Shown: positions 26,304 to 35,582, numbered from the stretch's first letter. The stretch: 64,000 nucleotides of DNA from Arthrobacter horti (GCF_030731045.1 NZ_JAVALS010000012.1:23217-87216); one strand, 5' to 3'. Program-made: numbers and translations. The notes: generated from the letters alone by a model not told the origin.

Positions 26304-27569
26304 TCACCACAAGGACGGCAGGCTCCCCACCAGACGCTCATGCATGCTCAGGGCTGAGGCGTCCGTCAGTGAGGCGACCTGGTCGATCACCACACGGAAC
26401 CGCGCGTCGTCGTCCGCAGCCGCGCGCCAGTCCGCTGCGAACATCGGCTCCAGATGTGTGTCCCCCGTGGCGTTGAGCGCACTCACCAGTGCGTGCAGGA
26501 CCTCCCGCTGACGTTCGTAGATGGGCTGCCGGTGGTCCGTGGTCATGACGAAGGTGGTGGCCAGGCCCTTCATGACCGCGATCTCCATCACGGTCTCCTG
26601 CGGCACCATGAGCTGGGCGTTGTAGCGCGTCAGCCGGTCCGGGCCGTACACGGAACGGGTGCTCTCCAGGGCGCTCTGGCAGAAGCGGCCGATGAGCTGG
26701 CTGGTCATGTTCTTCAGGGCGGCCATAGATTTCCGGCTGCCGTCCGCCTCCCGCACCCAGACCGGAGTGGCCTCCAGGCGGGCCAGGGCGGCGTCCACCT
26801 CGGCGGGGTCTGCGTGCGGCAGATACCACTGGCGGGTGTAGCCGACCACGCGGGCACGGTGGTCCGGGTTGTCCATCCAGCGCAGCTGGAAGTGCCCGGC
26901 GACGACGGCGTCCTCCACATCATGCACGGAGTAGGAGATGTCATCCGCCAGGTCCATCACCTGCGCCTCGATGCAGGTCTGGCCGGCCGGGGCGTTGTCC
27001 CGGATCCAGTCGAAGATGGGGACGTCGTCCGTGTAGGCGCCGAACTTGCTGGTGCGCTGGCCGTGGATCACGGGCGCGTCCGCGGCCTGCCACGGGTACT
27101 TGCAGGACGCGTCCAGACTGGCGCGGGTGAGATTCAGGCCGGCGGGGCCGCCGTCCGAGGTCAGGACCTTCGGCTCCAGCCGGGTCAGGAGACGGAGTGT
27201 CTGGGCGTTGCCCTCGAAACCACCGATGTCATGGGCGATCTCGTTGAGTGCGGACTCCCCGTTGTGGCCGAAGGGCGGATGGCCGAGGTCGTGGGCCAGG
27301 CAGGCCGTGTCCACCACGTCAGGGTCGCAGCCGAGGGTCCGGCCGAGTTCGCGGCCCACCTGTGCCACTTCCAGGCTGTGGGTCAGGCGAGTGCGGACGA
27401 AATCGTCCGTGTCCGGCGCGACCACCTGGGTCTTGGCGCCGAGGCGCCGGAGGGCCGAGGAGTGCAGGACGCGGGCCCGGTCACGCTCGAAGTCCGAGCG
27501 GTAGGTGCTCTTGGGCGGCTCCGCGACCCAGCGCTCGGAGGCGTGGACGGGGTACTGGGCGTCACTCAC
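26304..27569 (-). CDS. dgt: Deoxyguanosinetriphosphate triphosphohydrolase-like protein
   Basis: A 421-aa HD-domain phosphohydrolase. The metal site is visible as TRLTHSLEVAQVGRELG (H of H-x-HD), AHDLGHPPFGHNGE (HD) and DLADDISYSVHDVEDA (distal D). It splits dNTPs into nucleoside and triphosphate. The start ATG 27569 and N-terminal RWVAEPPKSTYRSDFERDRARVLHSSALRRL are typical. Gene order dgt-dnaG on one strand is common in actinobacteria. Confidence 0.93.
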   Translation of the reverse strand: MSDAQYPVHASERWVAEPPKSTYRSDFERDRARVLHSSALRRLGAKTQVVAPDTDDFVRTRLTHSLEVAQVGRELGRTLGCDPDVVDTACLAHDLGHPPFGHNGESALNEIAHDIGGFEGNAQTLRLLTRLEPKVLTSDGGPAGLNLTRASLDASCKYPWQAADAPVIHGQRTSKFGAYTDDVPIFDWIRDNAPAGQTCIEAQVMDLADDISYSVHDVEDAVVAGHFQLRWMDNPDHRARVVGYTRQWYLPHADPAEVDAALARLEATPVWVREADGSRKSMAALKNMTSQLIGRFCQSALESTRSVYGPDRLTRYNAQLMVPQETVMEIAVMKGLATTFVMTTDHRQPIYERQREVLHALVSALNATGDTHLEPMFAADWRAAADDDARFRVVIDQVASLTDASALSMHERLVGSLPSLW

Positions 27570-27616
27570 GGTCTCAGTGTATTGCGGTGCTTGGTCTCCG
27601 CCCTGATGCCCCCGCC

Positions 27617-27700
27617 GAAACAGTCGGTTTCCGCTGAAACAGTGTGGTTAAACCACTGTCTCAGCGGAAACCCACTGTTTCAGCGGAAACCGACTGTTTC
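27617..27700. repeat. Long intergenic palindrome with a third internal unit, family B
   Basis: A 28-base arm (27617-27644, containing AGTCGGTTTCCGCTGAAAC) is perfectly complementary to 27673-27700. The 28-base spacer contains a further partial copy, CTGTCTCAGCGGAAACC, in the same sense as the right arm. It lies between the response regulator stop and the dgt start, both on the minus strand. May terminate the regulator operon; alternative foldings are possible. Confidence 0.75.
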
Positions 27701-27731
27701 ACGGAAGTCACGTGGGGCGTCATGTCCTGGA

Positions 27732-28355
27732 CTACAGCAGCCAGCCGTTCTCCGCGGCGATCCGGGCTGCGTCACCGCGGGTCCGGCCGCCGGTCTTGGC
27801 CATGGCCGACGAGAGGTGATTGCGCACCGTGCCCTCGGAGAGGAAGACCTCCCGGGCGATGTCCGCCACGGTCCCGCCACCGGCCGCCACGCGGAGCACG
27901 TCCACCTCGCGGACGGTGAGGGGCGACTCCCCCGCCACGAGCGACTCGGCCGCCAGGGAGGGGTCGACGACGCGCAGCCCGGAACGCACGCGGCGCACCG
28001 CATCCGCGAGCTGCTTTGCCGGGGTGTCCTTGACCACGAACCCCGCGGCGCCCGCCTGAAGCGCCCTCCGGACATACCCCGGGCGGCCGAAGGTGGTCAC
28101 CATCAGCACGCGGCACGACGGCGCCTGCTTGCGCAGGAGCTCGGCTGCGCACAGCCCGTCCATACCGGGCATCTGGACGTCCAGGAGCGCCACGTCGGCG
28201 GAGTGCTCCAGGACCGCCGCCACGGCGCTCTCCCCATCACCGGCCTCGGCCACCACGTCGATGTCCGGTTCCAGCCCCAGCAGGGCGGCGAGCGCACCCC
28301 GGACCAGGGCCTGGTCGTCCGCGATGACCAGGCGGATCGCTTGCTCCGCCGTCAC
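27732..28355 (-). CDS. LuxR/NarL-family response regulator
   Basis: A 207-aa two-domain regulator read from GTG 28355, which overlaps the histidine kinase stop by four bases. The receiver has LVIADDQALVRGAL and phospho-acceptor Asp in ALLDVQMPGMDGL, with the switch Thr/Lys region VTTFGRPGYVRRAL and VVKDTPAKQ. The C-terminal LuxR helix-turn-helix is LTVREVDVLRVAAGGGTVADIA then SEGTVRNHLSS. It likely regulates the upstream ABC transporter operon, as in DesR/LiaR-like systems. Confidence 0.92.
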   Translation of the reverse strand: MTAEQAIRLVIADDQALVRGALAALLGLEPDIDVVAEAGDGESAVAAVLEHSADVALLDVQMPGMDGLCAAELLRKQAPSCRVLMVTTFGRPGYVRRALQAGAAGFVVKDTPAKQLADAVRRVRSGLRVVDPSLAAESLVAGESPLTVREVDVLRVAAGGGTVADIAREVFLSEGTVRNHLSSAMAKTGGRTRGDAARIAAENGWLL

Positions 28356-29524
28356 TGCCCCATCACCGCCGTCAGCCGGAATCCGCCCAGTTCCGACGGC
28401 CCCGTGGTCATCGTCCCGCCGGCCAGCCGCACACGTTCGGCGAGGCCGTCCAGGCCGGTGCCTTTGCCGATCCACTGCGGCACCGCTCCACCGGCCACCT
28501 GCCGGCCGTCGACGACGGCGGCGCGCCACCCGCCGTCGTCGTCCACCTGGACGCGGTCGGCGGTGAGGGTGATGCGGCAATGTGCCGCGCGCGAGTGACG
28601 GACCACATTGGTGACGCCCTCGCGCACCACCCAGCCGAACAGCTCGCGGTGCGCCGAGGACACCTGGTCCACGGTGCCGGGAAGCTCGGCCTCGATGCCG
28701 GCCGATCCGAGCGCGGCACGGGCCTGTGCCAGCTCCGCCACCACGTTCACGCCACGGTAGCCGGCCACGGTGGCCCGCACATCGGCGAGGGCTCCACGCG
28801 TCAGTTCCTCGATCTCCTCCAGCTCCTTCCGGGACCGGTCCGGATCCGCGTCCAGCAGGCGCCGGGCCAGTTCCGCTTTGACGGCCACCACGGTCAGGGA
28901 GTGCCCCAGGATGTCGTGCATGTCCCGGGCCATCCGGTCCCGTTCCGCCGCGACCGCGGCGTCCGCAAGGTCCTGGCGGGTGGCCTCAAGCTGCTGCCGC
29001 AGCTCGATCTGCCGGGCGAACGCCATGAGCATCAGGCCGATCGACAGCACCACGGAGCCCTGGATGACGCCCACCTCGGGCTGCGAGACGCTGAAGCCGA
29101 TTGCCATGGCTCCTGCGGAGAGCATGATCAGGACCGCGAAGCGCCACCGGGCCGGGATCGGCAGCATGGCCTGGGAGCACGCCAGGAAGGTCCAGGTCCA
29201 GACGGCCGGGGCGCCCAGGACCGCCACCACCAGAAGATTGCTCAGCAGGAGTGCCGCCAGGACCAGGTACCCGGCCCGCAGCTGGTGGGGCTCATTCTCC
29301 CGGAACCACGCGTACGGCGGGCCGAAGGCGTACACCACGAAGAACACCAGGCTCAGCCCGGTGATCAGAAGTTTGTGCCCCAGCGCGGTGGACGGGTCCG
29401 ACCACACGGTGCTGAAGGTGGGCCAGGTCCACAGCAGCAACGAGATGCCGGCCCCGAAGAACCAGCCGCGGGTGCCGGCGTGCTGCAGCCAGGCCCCCGC
29501 GGCCATCGGTCCGAAACGTTCCAT
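28352..29524 (-). CDS. Membrane sensor histidine kinase, HisKA_3 (DesK/NarX) type
   Basis: About 390 aa from ATG 29524; further in-frame starts at 29560 (ATG) and 29572 (GTG) have no better ribosome site. Five or six N-terminal membrane helices occupy about residues 15-150. The HisKA_3 box ERDRMARDMHDILGHSLTVV carries the phospho-His, followed by an HATPase with REGVTNVVRHS (N box) and GTGLDGLAERV (G box). It signals to the overlapping response regulator and is encoded 64 bases after the ABC permease, so both are probably one operon. Confidence 0.88.
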   Translation of the reverse strand: MERFGPMAAGAWLQHAGTRGWFFGAGISLLLWTWPTFSTVWSDPSTALGHKLLITGLSLVFFVVYAFGPPYAWFRENEPHQLRAGYLVLAALLLSNLLVVAVLGAPAVWTWTFLACSQAMLPIPARWRFAVLIMLSAGAMAIGFSVSQPEVGVIQGSVVLSIGLMLMAFARQIELRQQLEATRQDLADAAVAAERDRMARDMHDILGHSLTVVAVKAELARRLLDADPDRSRKELEEIEELTRGALADVRATVAGYRGVNVVAELAQARAALGSAGIEAELPGTVDQVSSAHRELFGWVVREGVTNVVRHSRAAHCRITLTADRVQVDDDGGWRAAVVDGRQVAGGAVPQWIGKGTGLDGLAERVRLAGGTMTTGPSELGGFRLTAVMGQ

Positions 29525-29587
29525 ATCGATCAATCTAGTCCCCGCCTCGCCGGCGCCCATCCCCGGACCCACGCTCCGTAGGCTCCA

Positions 29588-30391
29588 TCAGACCCGTTTG
29601 GTGTCCCGCCGGAAGGCCAGCGCGGCGCCCACGGCGAACACCACCAGCCAGATCCCCGCGTTCAGCACCCAGATCCAGTTCCAGTCCTGGGTGAGCGGGC
29701 TGCGGGCGATCTGCCCGATCCCGTAGGCCGGGGTCCACTTGGCGATCTCCACGAAGGTGTCGCCCATGATCTGCACGGGCATGAACAGCCCGCCCAGCAT
29801 GGCGAGGATCGCCAGGACCGGGCCCAGCAGCTGCATGACGTTCTGGCTCGGCATGAGATAACCGGCCATGAGACCGAGGGCGGCGAAGACCAGGGACCCC
29901 AGCCAGGCCGTCAGGCCGGCGGCGATGAGCGTTCCGGTGTCCAGGTGCACCCCGAAGAGCGCGCCGACGGTGAACTGGGCCACCACGGAGATGAAGCTCA
30001 TGACCAGTGCGGCGACCGCCTTGATGACGATGTAGGCGCCCGGCTGAAGCGGCGTGAGGCGCAGCTGCCGTGACCAGCCTTGGGCACGCTCCACAGCCAC
30101 CTGTGCCCCGGAAGCGGTGGCCGAGGTCATGGCCGCGTAGACCGTGAGGCTGATGAGGATGTACTCACCGTAGCTGTGCTGGCCGCCGGGCATCATCTGG
30201 TTCTTGTTGGCCAGGCCGAAGATGGCGAAGAAGATGGCGGGCACCACCAGAGTGAAGATGAGGCTCCGCCGATTGCGCACCAGGCGCTTGATCTCGATCC
30301 AGAGGAAGGTCCCATTGACCCCGCCCCGGGCCGGGCGGCGGTCCACCAGGTTGATGGCGGCCCGCTGTTCGTCCGTGCTGGTGGTGCTCAT
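29588..30391 (-). CDS. ABC-2 type transporter permease
   Basis: A 267-aa permease with six hydrophobic segments. The N-terminal cytoplasmic part (FLWIEIKRLVRNRRSLIFTLVVP) leads into helix 1 as in ABC-2 exporters, and GSLVFAALGLMAGYLMPSQNVMQLLGP resembles the signature region. It pairs with the ATPase whose stop it overlaps by ATGA. Export of a drug, peptide or lipid is likely; substrate unknown. Confidence 0.87.
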   Translation of the reverse strand: MSTTSTDEQRAAINLVDRRPARGGVNGTFLWIEIKRLVRNRRSLIFTLVVPAIFFAIFGLANKNQMMPGGQHSYGEYILISLTVYAAMTSATASGAQVAVERAQGWSRQLRLTPLQPGAYIVIKAVAALVMSFISVVAQFTVGALFGVHLDTGTLIAAGLTAWLGSLVFAALGLMAGYLMPSQNVMQLLGPVLAILAMLGGLFMPVQIMGDTFVEIAKWTPAYGIGQIARSPLTQDWNWIWVLNAGIWLVVFAVGAALAFRRDTKRV

Positions 30392-31338
30392 GCCCGTGCC
30401 TCGCTTTCCGTCCGGGGTTCGGCCGCTGTCTCCGGCAGGGACGCGATGTCCTCCGCCTCGTCACTGGTGAGGGCCACGAAGGCATCCTCAAGATTGTTGG
30501 CGGTGACCTCCAGGTCGTGCGCGTCCGTTTCGGTCAGGAGGAAGCGGAGCACCGCGTCCGATTCGCGGGTGCGGATGGTGACCCGGGCGCCGTCGTGCTC
30601 CACGGAGTCCACTTCCGGCAGCAGCGCGAGGCGCGGATCGTCGTGGGACAACGCCGCGCGGACGGTGCGGCCGGAGGCCAGGTTCTTGATCTGGGCGGCC
30701 GTGCCGTCCGCCACGATGCGGCCCTTCCGGACCAGGACGACGCGGTCCGCGTAGCTGTCCGCCTCCTCCAGATAGTGGGTGGCGAAGACCACGGTGCGGC
30801 CACGGTGGGCGTCCTGCCGGATGGCCTGCCAGAAGTCGCGCCGCCCGGTGACGTCCATGCCTGTGGTCGGTTCGTCCAGGATCATCAGACCGGGGTCGGA
30901 GACGAGTGCCATGGCGAAGCGCAGCCGCTGCTGCTGGCCGCCGGAGCACTTCTCCACGCGGCGGTCGGCCAGTTCGGCGATGCCCGCCCTTTCGAGGACC
31001 TCGACGACGGGCCGCGGGGAATCGAACATGGCGGCGGTGAGCTGGACGGACTCCTTCACGGTGATGTCCTTGAGCAGGCCGCCCGTCTGCATGACCGCGG
31101 CCACCTGACCACGGGCGATGGCCTGCCGCGGGGTGCCGCCGTAGACGCTCACGGTGCCCTTGCCGGGCTGGGAGAGCCCCAGGATCATGTCGATCGTGGT
31201 GGTCTTGCCCGCGCCGTTGGGACCCAGGAAGGCGACCACCTCGCCGGGTGCGACCTGCAGATCGATGCCCCGCACGGCCTGCACGGAGCCGAAGTTCTTG
31301 TGGAGGCCCTTGGCGTCCACGGCCAGAAGATTGTTCAT
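30388..31338 (-). CDS. ABC transporter ATP-binding protein
   Basis: A 316-aa ATPase. Walker A GPNGAGKTT (about residue 40), signature CSGGQQQRLRFAMALV (about 132), Walker B LMILDEPTTGMD, and the switch His in VVFATHYLEEAD. The C-terminal 100 residues are an accessory domain seen in drug-exporter (DrrA-like) ATPases. First gene of a four-gene unit: ATPase, permease, kinase, regulator. Confidence 0.93.
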   Translation of the reverse strand: MNNLLAVDAKGLHKNFGSVQAVRGIDLQVAPGEVVAFLGPNGAGKTTTIDMILGLSQPGKGTVSVYGGTPRQAIARGQVAAVMQTGGLLKDITVKESVQLTAAMFDSPRPVVEVLERAGIAELADRRVEKCSGGQQQRLRFAMALVSDPGLMILDEPTTGMDVTGRRDFWQAIRQDAHRGRTVVFATHYLEEADSYADRVVLVRKGRIVADGTAAQIKNLASGRTVRAALSHDDPRLALLPEVDSVEHDGARVTIRTRESDAVLRFLLTETDAHDLEVTANNLEDAFVALTSDEAEDIASLPETAAEPRTESEARA

Positions 31339-31413
31339 GCCTCCATTCGACCGTGTACACCGGAGCCATGCCCGGGCCGTGCGTCATGGTTGCGGCATGA
31401 CATCTGTCATGGG

Positions 31414-32712
31414 TCACGTCCTGGACAGTGCTCCGATGTCCTCCAGGAACGCCTCGCGGACCTCGTCGCTCACGGTGGCCCGCGTGTCCGCGATGGTGTC
31501 CAGGTAGTCGCGCGTGGTGGGGCCGCGGCGTGGCGTCACACCGTCCGGTGAGGCCCCGTCGTCGTACACCACCTTCTCCAGCGCGCGCTGGGAGGCGCTG
31601 CGGGCCGCGAACTCGATGTCCGCCGGGGAGAAACCCTCGCTGCGCTCCACCAGGGCTGCCACATCCACATCCTGGCGCACCGCGGCCGGGATGAAGCGCT
31701 CCCACATGGCCGTGCGGGCTTCCTCGTCCGGCAGCCCGATGGGGATCACGTAGTCGAAGCGGCCGTGGCGCAGGAACGCGGAGTCCAGGGCGCGGATGAA
31801 GTTGGTGGCGCACACCAGGAGACGGCCCGGCTGGTCGCGGAAGGCCGGGATGATCTTCAGGAGTTCGTTGGTGACGCCCTGCAGCGGCGACGGCGGCTCG
31901 CCGGAGCGCTGCGCGGCGATCTCCTCCACCTCGTCGATGAACACCACGGCGTGCTCCAGCTCGGAGATCTCCAGGAACGTCTCCCGCAGCGCGCCGGCCA
32001 GGCCGGCGGGGTCCGCCGCGAGCCGGGACGGGAACACCTCCACGAACGGCCACTCGAGCCGGGAGGCGATCGCCTTGGCGAAGGTCGTCTTGCCGGTGCC
32101 GGGCGGGCCGAAGAGCACGACGGCGCGCGGCGGCACCACGCCGAACTCCTCCGCGAGCTCGGACTGCGCGAGCGGGAGCACCAGCCGGCGTTCCAGGAGC
32201 TGCTTCTCCCGGACCATGCCGGCCACCTTGTCCCAGAGATCGCGCGGCAGGATCCGCCCGCCAAGCTGTTCCAGGGCGCCGAGTTCGGCGCGCTGCAACG
32301 GGAAACGGCGTTCGTAGTAACGCAGATCGGCCTTGACCTCGAAGCCGCGGTTCTCGAACGCCTCCACACGGGTCTCGCTGCTGGGCATGAGGGCGGAGAG
32401 CTTGTTCAACCCGAGGTGAGCCATCCGGTGTTCGACGGCGGCCAGCAGCGCCGTGCCGATGCCCTGCCCACGCCGGTCCTGCCGGGTGGCCAGGAAGACG
32501 ATCCACCCCTGGTCGTGGGCGGCACGGCCGACGGCGGCACCCACCACGGTCTCCCCCTGCACCGCCACCACGGCGTGGTCCTGCTCGCAGGACGCGAGGA
32601 CCTCCGCCAGGTCGTAGACGGGTTCGGCGGCGGACGTCTTCAGGGACTCCCAGAGGTGGAGCAGTCCCTCCACATCCGAGGGATGGAAATCGCGGATCTT
32701 CCAGCCGGGCAT
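31414..32712 (-). CDS. GNAT acetyltransferase - AAA+ ATPase fusion protein
   Basis: A 432-aa fusion. Residues 1-140 are a GNAT domain with the acetyl-CoA pyrophosphate loop RRGQGIG (80-86). Residues about 150-432 are an AAA+ ATPase: Walker A GPPGTGKT (202-209), Walker B VFIDEV (257-262), sensor 1 LLVCATNF, arginine-rich SRH near DSAFLRHGRFDYVI, and sensor 2 region SPADIEFAARSAS. The AAA part resembles FtsH/p97-type modules. No protease domain. Possibly an ATP-driven remodeller that acetylates its target; function unknown. It stands 75 bases from the ABC operon and 67 from dusB, all on the minus strand. Confidence 0.85.
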   Translation of the reverse strand: MPGWKIRDFHPSDVEGLLHLWESLKTSAAEPVYDLAEVLASCEQDHAVVAVQGETVVGAAVGRAAHDQGWIVFLATRQDRRGQGIGTALLAAVEHRMAHLGLNKLSALMPSSETRVEAFENRGFEVKADLRYYERRFPLQRAELGALEQLGGRILPRDLWDKVAGMVREKQLLERRLVLPLAQSELAEEFGVVPPRAVVLFGPPGTGKTTFAKAIASRLEWPFVEVFPSRLAADPAGLAGALRETFLEISELEHAVVFIDEVEEIAAQRSGEPPSPLQGVTNELLKIIPAFRDQPGRLLVCATNFIRALDSAFLRHGRFDYVIPIGLPDEEARTAMWERFIPAAVRQDVDVAALVERSEGFSPADIEFAARSASQRALEKVVYDDGASPDGVTPRRGPTTRDYLDTIADTRATVSDEVREAFLEDIGALSRT

Positions 32713-32779
32713 CTTGGGGCTCCTTTCGCGGGCGTGGCGCCATCATGGCATGCCCGCAGGGGCTCAGGACAGGGCGGTC

Positions 32780-33967
32780 TCAGCCGCCGGACACGTCCAG
32801 CTCGGCCGCCTTGATGGTGGCCCGCTGCTCCTCGTTCAGGCTGCGGCTCTCCAGCCACTTGTCCGGCAGGGCGGTCCGCTTGGGGGTTCCCGCGCGGCCA
32901 CGCGGGCCCTCGGCGTCCACACCCGGGTACGGCGAGTCCATGTCCAGCTGGTCCAGGAGTTCGCGCAGCGTGGCCAGGTCCGGGACGGCGGCGAGCCTGG
33001 CGCGCAGGTCCCCGCCCACCACGTAGCCCTTGAAGTACCAGGCCATGTGCTTGCGGATGTCCCGCAGGGCCTTGCCTTCCTCGCCGAAGGTGTCGATGAG
33101 CAGCTCGGCGTGCCGGTACACGGCGTCCGACACCTCCCGCAGGCCCGGGCGGATGCGCTCCTCGCGGCCCTCGAAGGCGGACTGCAGATCGCCGAAGAGC
33201 CACGGGCGGCCCTGGCAGCCGCGGCCCACCACCACACCGTCCACGCCGGTCTGGCGCACCATGCGCTCGGCGTCCTCGGCGCTCCAGATGTCGCCGTTGC
33301 CGAGCACCGGGATGTCCGGCAGTGCCTCGCGGAGGCGGGCGATGGAGTCCCAGTCGGCCTTGCCGGAGTAGAACTGGCTGGCGGTGCGGCCGTGCAGGGC
33401 GACGGCGGCCACCCCGGCGTCGCGGGCGATCCGGCCGGCCTCGAGGTACGTCAGGTGGTCCTCGTCGATGCCTTTGCGCATCTTGATGGTCAGCGGGATG
33501 TCGCCCTTGGACGCCTCACGGACGGCCGTCTGGACGATGGAGGTGAACAGATCGATCTTCCAGGGCAGCGCCGAGCCGCCGCCACGGCGGGTCACCTTGG
33601 GCACGGGGCAGCCGAAGTTCAGGTCGATGTGGTCCGCGCGGTCCTCCTCCACCAGCAGGCGCACGGCGGCGCCCACGGTGACGGGGTCCACGCCGTACAG
33701 CTGGACGGAGCGGACGGCTTCGTCGTCGTCGTGCTCGATGATCCGCAGCGACTCCGGGGAGCGCTCCACGAGAGCGCGGGAGGTGACCATCTCCGTGACG
33801 TAGATGCCGCCGCCGAACTCGCGGCAGAGGCGGCGGAAGGCCTTGTTGGTGATGCCGGCCATGGGCGCGAGCACCACGGGGGTGTCCACGGTGATGTTGC
33901 CCAGCGTCAGGGGCGGGAGTTCGATCTTGGCAGGGACTGCGTCGGCGGCGATGGTCTGAGGGGTCAC
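32780..33967 (-). CDS. dusB: tRNA-dihydrouridine synthase, DusB family
   Basis: About 395 aa from GTG 33967. FMN-binding TIM-barrel enzyme reducing uridine to dihydrouridine in tRNA D-loops. Seen: VVLAPMAGITNKAFRRLCREFG (start of barrel), HIDLNFGCPVPKVTRRGGGSAL with the catalytic Cys, LTIKMRKGIDEDHLTYLE, VALHGRTASQFYSGKADW, VLGNGDIWS and GVVVGRGCQGRPWLFG. The longer frame to 34117 is antisense to the TetR gene's downstream DNA and not family-like. GGAGGG is very close to the GTG, so the start is not fully settled. Confidence 0.93.
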   Translation of the reverse strand: MTPQTIAADAVPAKIELPPLTLGNITVDTPVVLAPMAGITNKAFRRLCREFGGGIYVTEMVTSRALVERSPESLRIIEHDDDEAVRSVQLYGVDPVTVGAAVRLLVEEDRADHIDLNFGCPVPKVTRRGGGSALPWKIDLFTSIVQTAVREASKGDIPLTIKMRKGIDEDHLTYLEAGRIARDAGVAAVALHGRTASQFYSGKADWDSIARLREALPDIPVLGNGDIWSAEDAERMVRQTGVDGVVVGRGCQGRPWLFGDLQSAFEGREERIRPGLREVSDAVYRHAELLIDTFGEEGKALRDIRKHMAWYFKGYVVGGDLRARLAAVPDLATLRELLDQLDMDSPYPGVDAEGPRGRAGTPKRTALPDKWLESRSLNEEQRATIKAAELDVSGG

Positions 33968-34010
33968 CCCTCCATTGTCCCGCAGTCGGGCGCCTCGCGT
34001 GAACGCGGGC

Positions 34011-34658
34011 TCAGAGGCCGGCGGACAGCCGCAGGTACGCCTGCGCGGCCAGCGACGACGCCGGGTGGCCGCCGTCGTCGGCCGCCTCGCCTTCCGCCCA
34101 GGCCTCCAGACCCACACGGATCGCGGCGGTGGCGGCCGCGGAGTGCAGAGCGAGGGTCAGGTGTCCGGCCTCGGGAAGCCGCTCCCGCATGACGGCCAGG
34201 AGCTCCCGTTCAGAACGGGCGTTGACCACGGCCCACACATCCGCCAGCTCACGATCCTCGCCCGCTGCCACCAGCAGGTCCCGGACCAGTTCCAGGCCCT
34301 CCTCCGTGGTGCCGCCGACCGGGCTGAGCATGGCCCGGACGGCACCTGCCACGGCGGTCTGCCAGCCTTCGCCCACCGGCACGGTGCGCAGTGCGGCCTG
34401 CCAGCGCTCGGCGCCGATCTCCAGGACGGGGGCGATGGCCTCCTCTTTGGTGCGGAAGTGCCGGTAGAAGGTGCGCAAGGAGATCCCGGCACGGCCGGCG
34501 ATCTGCTCGGCCGTGGTGGCCGCCACGCCCTGGGCGGTGAAGAGCTCCGCTGCCGCCTGAGCGAGTTCCTGACGGGTCTGGAGGCGGCGGCGTTCCCGCA
34601 GGCTGGGCTGTTCGGCTTCCACCTCCTGATCGTACCCCGGACGTGACGAATGAGACAC
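34011..34658 (-). CDS. TetR family transcriptional regulator
   Basis: A 215-aa repressor-type protein. The N-terminal helix-turn-helix reads RQELAQAAAELFTAQGVAAT then TAEQIAGRAGISLRTFYRHF, typical of TetR; residues 80-215 are the helical ligand and dimer domain. It is divergent from a short-chain dehydrogenase across 126 bases, so that gene and itself are likely targets. Ligand unknown. Confidence 0.9.
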   Translation of the reverse strand: MSHSSRPGYDQEVEAEQPSLRERRRLQTRQELAQAAAELFTAQGVAATTAEQIAGRAGISLRTFYRHFRTKEEAIAPVLEIGAERWQAALRTVPVGEGWQTAVAGAVRAMLSPVGGTTEEGLELVRDLLVAAGEDRELADVWAVVNARSERELLAVMRERLPEAGHLTLALHSAAATAAIRVGLEAWAEGEAADDGGHPASSLAAQAYLRLSAGL

Positions 34659-34784
34659 GAATTGCCATCTTGGCGCGCCATGTCATGAAGCGTATGCTGA
34701 GCGTATCAGCCGGTCACGGACCGGCCCAGGGGACAAGTGGCGACCTCCCCGATCACCGGCCGCCCGGACAGACAAGGAAACATC

Positions 34785-35570
34785 ATGCTCCGCTATGAAA
34801 ACCGCCGCTCCCTCGTCACCGGCGGCGGCTCCGGCATCGGTCAGGCCACCGTGCTCCGTATCCTCGCCGAGGGTGGCCGCGTGGTCGCCTCCGACGTCAG
34901 CGAGCAGGGCCTCGCGGACACCGTCGCCAAGGCCGGGGACGGCGCGGACCGCCTGAAGACGGTGGTGGTCAACATCGCCGACGAAGCCTCCGTCAAGGCC
35001 GGAGTCGCCGAGGCCCTCGAGTTCCTGGGCGGCCTGGACGCCCTGGTCAACGCCGCAGGCATCCTGCGTTCCTCCCACACCGAGCAGACCACCCTGGACT
35101 CCTTCGAGCAGGTGCTGCGCATCAATCTGGTGGGCACCTTCCTCATGATCCGCGAGTCGCTCCCGGCCCTGAAGCAGGGTCAGAACGCCGCCGTGGTGAA
35201 CTTCAGCTCCACCTCCGCCGGCTTCGCCCACCCGTACATGGCCGCCTACGCGGCCAGCAAGGGCGGCATCCAGTCCATGACCCACGCCCTGGCGTCCGAG
35301 TTCGCCAAGGACAACATCCGCTTCACCTCGGTGCAGCCGGGCTCCATCTCCTCCGGCATGACCGACGGCAGCGGCGCCAGCCGCCAGAGCGCCGGCCCGG
35401 GCCTGCCCGAGGACGCCGACATGAGCCTGTTCATGAAGCTCGCACCGGCCCTGGGCCAGGGCTTCGCCTCCCCCGAGACCGTGGCCGGCGTGGTGGCCAT
35501 GCTCGCCAGCGACGACGGCGCCTTCATCACCGGCACCGAGATCCGCATCGACGGCGGCACCCACTTCTGA
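34785..35570 (+). CDS. Short-chain dehydrogenase/reductase
   Basis: A 261-aa SDR read from ATG 34785 with AAGGAA upstream; GTG 34737 would add 16 residues. Rossmann motif TGGGSGIG near residue 12, NAAG near 90, and catalytic Ser-Tyr-Lys in SSTSAGF...YAASKGG. Acidic D at the end of beta-2 (VASDVSE) suggests NAD(H) preference. Substrate unknown. Divergent from the TetR gene that probably controls it. Confidence 0.9.
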   Translation: MLRYENRRSLVTGGGSGIGQATVLRILAEGGRVVASDVSEQGLADTVAKAGDGADRLKTVVVNIADEASVKAGVAEALEFLGGLDALVNAAGILRSSHTEQTTLDSFEQVLRINLVGTFLMIRESLPALKQGQNAAVVNFSSTSAGFAHPYMAAYAASKGGIQSMTHALASEFAKDNIRFTSVQPGSISSGMTDGSGASRQSAGPGLPEDADMSLFMKLAPALGQGFASPETVAGVVAMLASDDGAFITGTEIRIDGGTHF

Positions 35571-35582
35571 TCCGCCCTTCCC

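Noticed and set aside
27617..27700. CRISPR-like repeat array
   Set aside because: Units are in inverted orientation with no regular spacers and no cas genes are in the window.
26454..28598. 714-aa plus-strand frame across dgt and the response regulator
   Set aside because: Runs antisense over two well-supported genes and across palindrome B; no recognisable protein.
34672..34681. GGCGCGCC palindrome between the TetR and SDR genes as an operator
   Set aside because: Eight GC-only bases arise often by chance in this DNA, and TetR operators are usually longer; no second copy is seen.
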